Shown here: piece after piece, positions 59,361-64,000 of the stretch
How the letters are laid out: each line of letters starts with the position of its first letter
How positions within the stretch are numbered: the first letter of the stretch is position 1
Source: Ophioderma brevispina
Lineage: Eukaryota > Echinodermata > Ophiuroidea > Amphilepidida > Ophiodermatidae
Length of the DNA: 64,000 nt
Assembly: GCA_023653785.1 (NCBI GenBank)
Contig: JAMKCH010078973.1
Location: 22,789 to 86,788 of the forward strand
Reading direction: 5' to 3'
Notes under the pieces: generated by a model
Seen by the model: only the letters and a program-made list of their open reading frames with translations
The model's database searches: none
What the model was told of the DNA's origin: nothing
Program-made: the position numbers and the translations under genes

Positions 59361-60329
59361 TAATAAATTGAATGACTACACACTTGTGTTTGGAAAAAAA
59401 ACGAGACTCCTTGTCGCATTTAACTAATTTTGCATTCTTATGTATTGAATATTTAATAAAATGCATAAGTGTCAACCGTTATTACAACAAGATCTATAGG
59501 AATTTATTGTTTATTACAATAGAATGAGATATTTTACATTGCAATGATACATCTACTGCCATGCTTGTGATGTATTGACTGAATGCAATCATTTATTGTA
59601 AAACATCTCCAAATTTATCAGTGGTAATAGTTAGTTCACAGACGTCATGACGCTTTAAAGAGACATCAGATTTCAGAAAGAAGCGCCCTAATTTTTTTCG
59701 AACCCGTGTTTTTTGCATATTTGGGAATGCTTTCCATGTATTAGATCAACACCTGAAGTGAATGAGCAAATAGACGCCTCTTTATATAATATATATTTAG
59801 TACTTTTTCTGTCGTGCACGACAGAAAGTCCAAAGCACGGTTTTCTATGGGCACAATTACGATAATCAGCAAGTTCAAAACAAGGTTTGCTGTTTTCTTT
59901 TGTACTTGTTTGTGCAATAAACCTTTGGAACGTTCTTGGTAGGTGGTCTACAATCGATCCTGTGCAATTTGAGAGAAATTCGTATCCTAAAAAAATCTCC
60001 TCCTGTCACTTTAACCTTAGTATGTGATCTTTAAAATTATTAACATAATGGAAGTTCTAGAGCTGCATACATGATCGTTGATCGCATTTAACTTCACTAC
60101 ACAAACGATTAACCAACCAAACTATTTACAATCTTAGAACCTCCATATGCGACCTTTGACCTCATTAAAATATGAGTTTCCATGTTGTACCTATGACCAA
60201 AGTTTGGTGACAATTGGACTTCCACTTTCCATTCAGGTGATAGTTCGTGGAAGATCTGCATGTAAAAGATATCTACATCTATACCATTATATGGAGTGTA
60301 TTAGACATATTGTTTGAATATAAGTACCT

Positions 60330-60752
60330 TCAAACATAGGATGTAAATGTAATACATTTTCGACATTCCAGTTTTTTACTTGAAGAACTACAGATTGAAT
60401 TAAAATATGAGCGCAATTGCTGTACACTGTCTACCAGCAACAGACCCAAAAATCGACACATTCCTTGTTGGTAAGGTACACGTACAAGTGTCTCATATTC
60501 AGTTATTTCCTGGCTTTCTTTCACTGTGGTCAATGTACACTTTGCATTGGCAAAGTTAACGCATAAATATAACATTAACTCATCAACAGTTGCCAAAAAT
60601 ACGGAATGATAATGTCCACTCTCACTAAGAACATTAATTTCAGAATAGTCCACAACGATCAAAACATAAGTTCCATTAGCATTAACGATGAGAGGTAATG
60701 TTACGCATTCTATATTTAACAACATTTGTCGAGGCATGATTGTACTTCTCAC
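60330..60752 (-). CDS. unrecognised 140-codon ORF
   Basis: The longest open frame in the right third that is not a transposon fragment. It starts MRSTIMPRQMLLNIECVTLP and ends SSSKKLECRKCITFTSYV. Composition is balanced, with hydrophobic patches (TYVLIVVDYS; LYLCVNFANA) and a Cys-rich tail. I recognise no family, no signal peptide by clear criteria and no splice context. It could be an exon of an unknown gene or a chance ORF in AT-rich DNA. Confidence 0.2.
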   Translation of the reverse strand: MRSTIMPRQMLLNIECVTLPLIVNANGTYVLIVVDYSEINVLSESGHYHSVFLATVDELMLYLCVNFANAKCTLTTVKESQEITEYETLVRVPYQQGMCRFLGLLLVDSVQQLRSYFNSICSSSSKKLECRKCITFTSYV

Positions 60753-60954
60753 AAGTCACAATAGCTTCTCTAACACGAGTTTGCAAAGGTCGTTGACTTC
60801 TATTTGCATGTTAACACTCCATTTTATAATCAAACCGATTGAAGACACCAAACTCAAACGTGAACCAGCAGCATTAAAGTCTGCTTGCTCTTACTGTGAG
60901 GGTTGCAAAATGGTGAAAGTACTCAGTGTTTCATTTTCGAAGTGTTTCGGTAGC

Positions 60955-61055
60955 CGTATACGGCTAGCCGTATACGGCTACCTAAACCCCAGGGTTCGGT
61001 AGCCGTATACGGTAAAATAGCCCGGGAGTGTTTCGGTAGCCGTACGCACCATCCT
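60955..61055. repeat. palindrome cluster TAGCCGTATACGGCTA, left
   Basis: GGTAGCCGTATACGGCTAGC, repeated, then CCCAGGGTTCGGTAGCC and GGGAGTGTTTCGGTAGCCGT. At least four copies of the GCCGTATACGGC core or half-core. Confidence 0.85.
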
Positions 61056-63034
61056 TTAGGACATCGTACTAATACAACAATATTTCAAGAGGGCGCAGGC
61101 CGGGGAACGAGGTTGTCAAGGTTGTTTTTGCTTTGGTCTTGAGCAATTTGATTTCAAAATATGCAAGTTTTTCCTCTTTACGAAAAACAATGCATTGTTA
61201 TTAAGGCAACGACACAGATTCAAATGAAATTGTTTGAAAGAATTTTACCTACTCTTTCGTTTCAAAGAATTTGCACTGTATTTGTAGAATAACAAGTATA
61301 TTGCTTTGAAGTACATGATATCGCTGAAACCACGACTGTGCGGTTGTTACTGTTATGCTTTCTAATTTGCATATCAATCAGAGTGTCAATGGAGTGAATC
61401 GATGGGCAGCTTGATGCGTGCATGGTAACCGATCATTAGAAGTTATTTTATCTGAAAAATACTGTTAATGAATATTAGCCCTTATTTTTGAAGCAGTTTG
61501 AATTTGGGAAACATCTCGGTAAATGGCGGATTATTCCTGCGTGTAAAAACCACAAATTGGGCGGGCTTCGAAGAAGAAATATAAGTCTTAGAGCTGAACG
61601 AAAAACACTACAGAATATAGTTAGAGTGGATTTAGCACAAGTGGATGTGTGGCGTTTCTACGGCAGGTCAAACTCTGCAATAATTAAAGTTTTATCAAAA
61701 TTTCCCAGTAGTCCCGTTTTCATTAAGTCCATTTTAGCCAAAATACTATTTTTGTACGTCAACATTTAGTTTTTGTTATGGTCTGTCTGTCATCGGGGTC
61801 TGCCGCAAGAACCGTTATTTTGAGAAATGTTCTTTTGAAGATTTTTTTAAAACTTCATTTTTTTTTGGTTTAAAAATTGGCATGTAAACTGTTTGGAAAA
61901 CCTGGTTTTGGAGTAATTTCAAATTGTGAAAATCCTGAAAAACAATTCTGGACTTGTGAAAATTAAGGTCGGTACTTTTTCCCGTTCTGCAAAAAAAACA
62001 GGTTCGTGTCGGAGACAAGCATTTTTTTATGCTTTACTTTTTATTTTCTTTATTTATATATTTGTTAATTCATTAATTTTTTTAATTTGTCCTTCTTATT
62101 TTTATATTTATTCTCATTAATAAATTTATTTAATTTCTTTCTCTATTTGTTTAATTTTTTATGTTTATTTATCTGAATATATATATTTAGTTATATTCGT
62201 CACTCGTGTTTTTATTATATTTTTGTTCTTATAACAATTTATACATTACATAATTGGGAAGAGAGCGTGAAAGAAATGTTCTGGTACCTGGCCATTGTCC
62301 TTGTTTTTAATGCGCTTTGGTCACCTTCATAACGTGCTTATAAAAGCACCGTATTGTTATATATTGCATTTCTTTAATTAAAGGATATAATCGTTGCTCA
62401 AAAGATCTCCTGAATAACATATGGTTCTTCAATTTGGAGATTGTTTTAACCGAATACCACAAATAAGTCAACTCATATTTCTAAGTTCTCTAAGTTTGCT
62501 ATGTCAACATACATTTCTTTAAAAATGTAGGCCTACATTGTTTTTAAATTTAGCTCGCCAACACAGCAGTCATTTTTATAATACCTTCATGAAGTTGCAA
62601 TTGCCACAGATTCTCCTGCTAAAGCACTATTGGTTTTTGGTACCACTGGATAAACTAGGGCATCCGCTATGGATCGGAAGTCCGCAAACTCCGGTGATCC
62701 TCATTCCTAATAAGCCAATTCATAATTTTCAAAATTTATATGAATCACACCTTATATTAATTCCTGCGTTAGAATATCACGGATTTTGCTTTCTTGGCGG
62801 GGCGATGCCTTGGCTCTTTCCATAACTTCTCAACGGTCGTACATGAAGTTTATGCCCGCATTGATCGTTCGTCACGCATGACTGTGTCCGGCTATATAAC
62901 CGATCCACTGTGTACATACAGCTGCTCCGTAGCCGTATACGGCTACCTAACCACAATGCCTTTTTTGGTTATATAGCCGTCTACGGCTACGGAACCCCGG
63001 GTTCGGTAGCCATATACGGCACGGAAACGCTCCC
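61023..63034. mobile_element. possible 2-kb element bordered by palindrome clusters
   Basis: GGGAGTGTTTCGGTAGCCGT at 61023 faces the inverse of GGGAGCGTTTCCGTGCCGTA at 63034. The ends are inverted and imperfect. The ORFs inside (61488-61769, 62538-62825) match nothing I know. Confidence 0.45.
62930..63030. repeat. palindrome cluster TAGCCGTATACGGCTA, right
   Basis: CCGTAGCCGTATACGGCTAC, TAGCCGTCTACGGCTACGG, CCCCGGGTTCGGTAGCC. Inverted relative to the left cluster. Confidence 0.85.
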
Positions 63035-64000
63035 TTTCATTTTGGGCAAAGTGAATCTGTCAACGTCCTGATTGTTTAACCACCACAGAAGCTAGTCCTT
63101 GTATAGGTTGGTCTAGAAGGTCTGGGGGTTATCACTGTTCAGCTACTGAACAGTGTGTGTAGTTTTTTCAATAAAATAGATCCTAAATATTTTCAAACTT
63201 GAACTTAAGAAAAAAACAAGTTTTTACAATGGCGCCTACTTTCCATAGCGTCGCGTAACACCAATTTACTCATGCGTGTTATTTTTTGTTAATGCGCTTA
63301 CCAAATAATTCCAACACGCATTTCATACTTTCAAATTTATAACTGGTTGTAATACCTTGATTTTTTGTGCAATGAATTTGTACCTTTTAAACATTATTTC
63401 CGATACACTAATATCACATTAACGTTTTCTTGGCGAAATATTTGTTATTAATATCCTAAGCCATTCTTCCGCTTAGGTAATACGGTTTAATACACAAAAT
63501 AGGCCGGCATCTTGCGAACCACTCATCACCAATTCTTCATACTCAGTAAGTAATTAATTCTTACCAAATAATTTGTAGCATTATTTCCTAACGTAATAAT
63601 CACCTTTTTCAGTACTAATATAATAATAATACTTAACAAGCGTAACTTCCCAGAGCACTAGTAATGGGCACTTATTCTAGGTTTCAATACAAAAATCTTG
63701 CCTTGAATATCGGTCCGCTAGGCAATCGGTCATCAGACTGCATAAATGCAAATATCAATTACTAACCACAGTTTCGCCCCCAACATCATCATTATCCCGT
63801 CACCATTTCCTCAGGGTTCTTATTCAAAACCAACGACAAATGTGTTTTTCAAAAATATTTTAAATCGTGGGCATACAATCCGCTTTCACACTATAAACTA
63901 AAACTACTTCAATATAAATATACCCCTACATTGCACACGTGATATTTTAATCAGCACTTCATCCAATTTCATACCCAAATTCCATTCGATATACGATACG
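63035..64000. other. no gene recognised
   Basis: AT-rich sequence to the window end. Confidence 0.3.

Noticed and set aside
59143..59475. Hydrophobic ORFs on the minus strand resembling membrane proteins
   Set aside because: Runs of Phe/Leu/Val come from the A/C-only tract, not from selection.

Overview
The window is eukaryotic, from an animal with an intron-rich, transposon-laden genome. There are no operons or long intact ORFs. It holds GT-AG spliced exons, two or three clades of non-LTR retrotransposon, Tc1/mariner remains and many short inverted-repeat elements. A marine invertebrate is the best guess (deuterostome or lophotrochozoan); the sequence alone does not settle the phylum.

One host gene is recognisable: a gamma-glutamyltransferase (GGT) on the + strand, spread over about 46.7 kb. 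Six exons are clear: A 5283-5443, B 13272-13421, D 41874-42061, E 48902-49142, F 50876-50989 and G 51872-52017, which ends in the stop codon. A damaged candidate for the missing exon C lies at 40866-40982. Together they cover the C-terminal part of the large subunit and the whole small subunit, with the nucleophile threonine and the other catalytic residues present. The first ~190 codons lie left of the window or were not recognised. Two reading-frame problems (exon C, and the F/G intron phase) mean this copy is either a pseudogene or contains assembly errors.

Almost everything else is mobile DNA inside or beside GGT introns. 1.7-4.1 kb: Tc1 relic and MITEs. 4.9-5.25 kb: 51-bp minisatellite. 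5.96-8.76 kb: MITE-spacer-MITE-spacer-MITE array whose spacers carry a THAP-like ORF. 10-16 kb: several MITEs. 16.36-26.02 kb: a 4.83-kb unit present twice, carrying a minus-strand LINE that is itself interrupted by a 1.3-kb TIR element. 29-31 kb: decayed minisatellite and an exon-like Kunitz-type fragment. 33.2-34.75 kb: a third copy of the same LINE with a 14-bp target-site duplication and dense A-to-G change of its coding strand. 35.25-39 kb: CR1/L2-like LINE, + strand. 43.9-45.4 kb: another, minus strand. 46.9-53 kb: MITEs, including one whose right end sits 11 bases before a GGT exon. 54.85-57.03 kb: a split CR1-like LINE. 57-64 kb: MITEs, an A/C-only tract and a palindrome-bordered 2-kb segment.

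The most interesting observations are the A-to-G hypermutated LINE, the MITE that appears to supply the branch-point region of a GGT splice acceptor, several MITE families carrying long G/C homopolymers at fixed places near their ends, and the lesions in GGT itself. Parts of the sequence (notably 22-26 kb) look like uncorrected long-read sequence, so indels there should not be read as biology.
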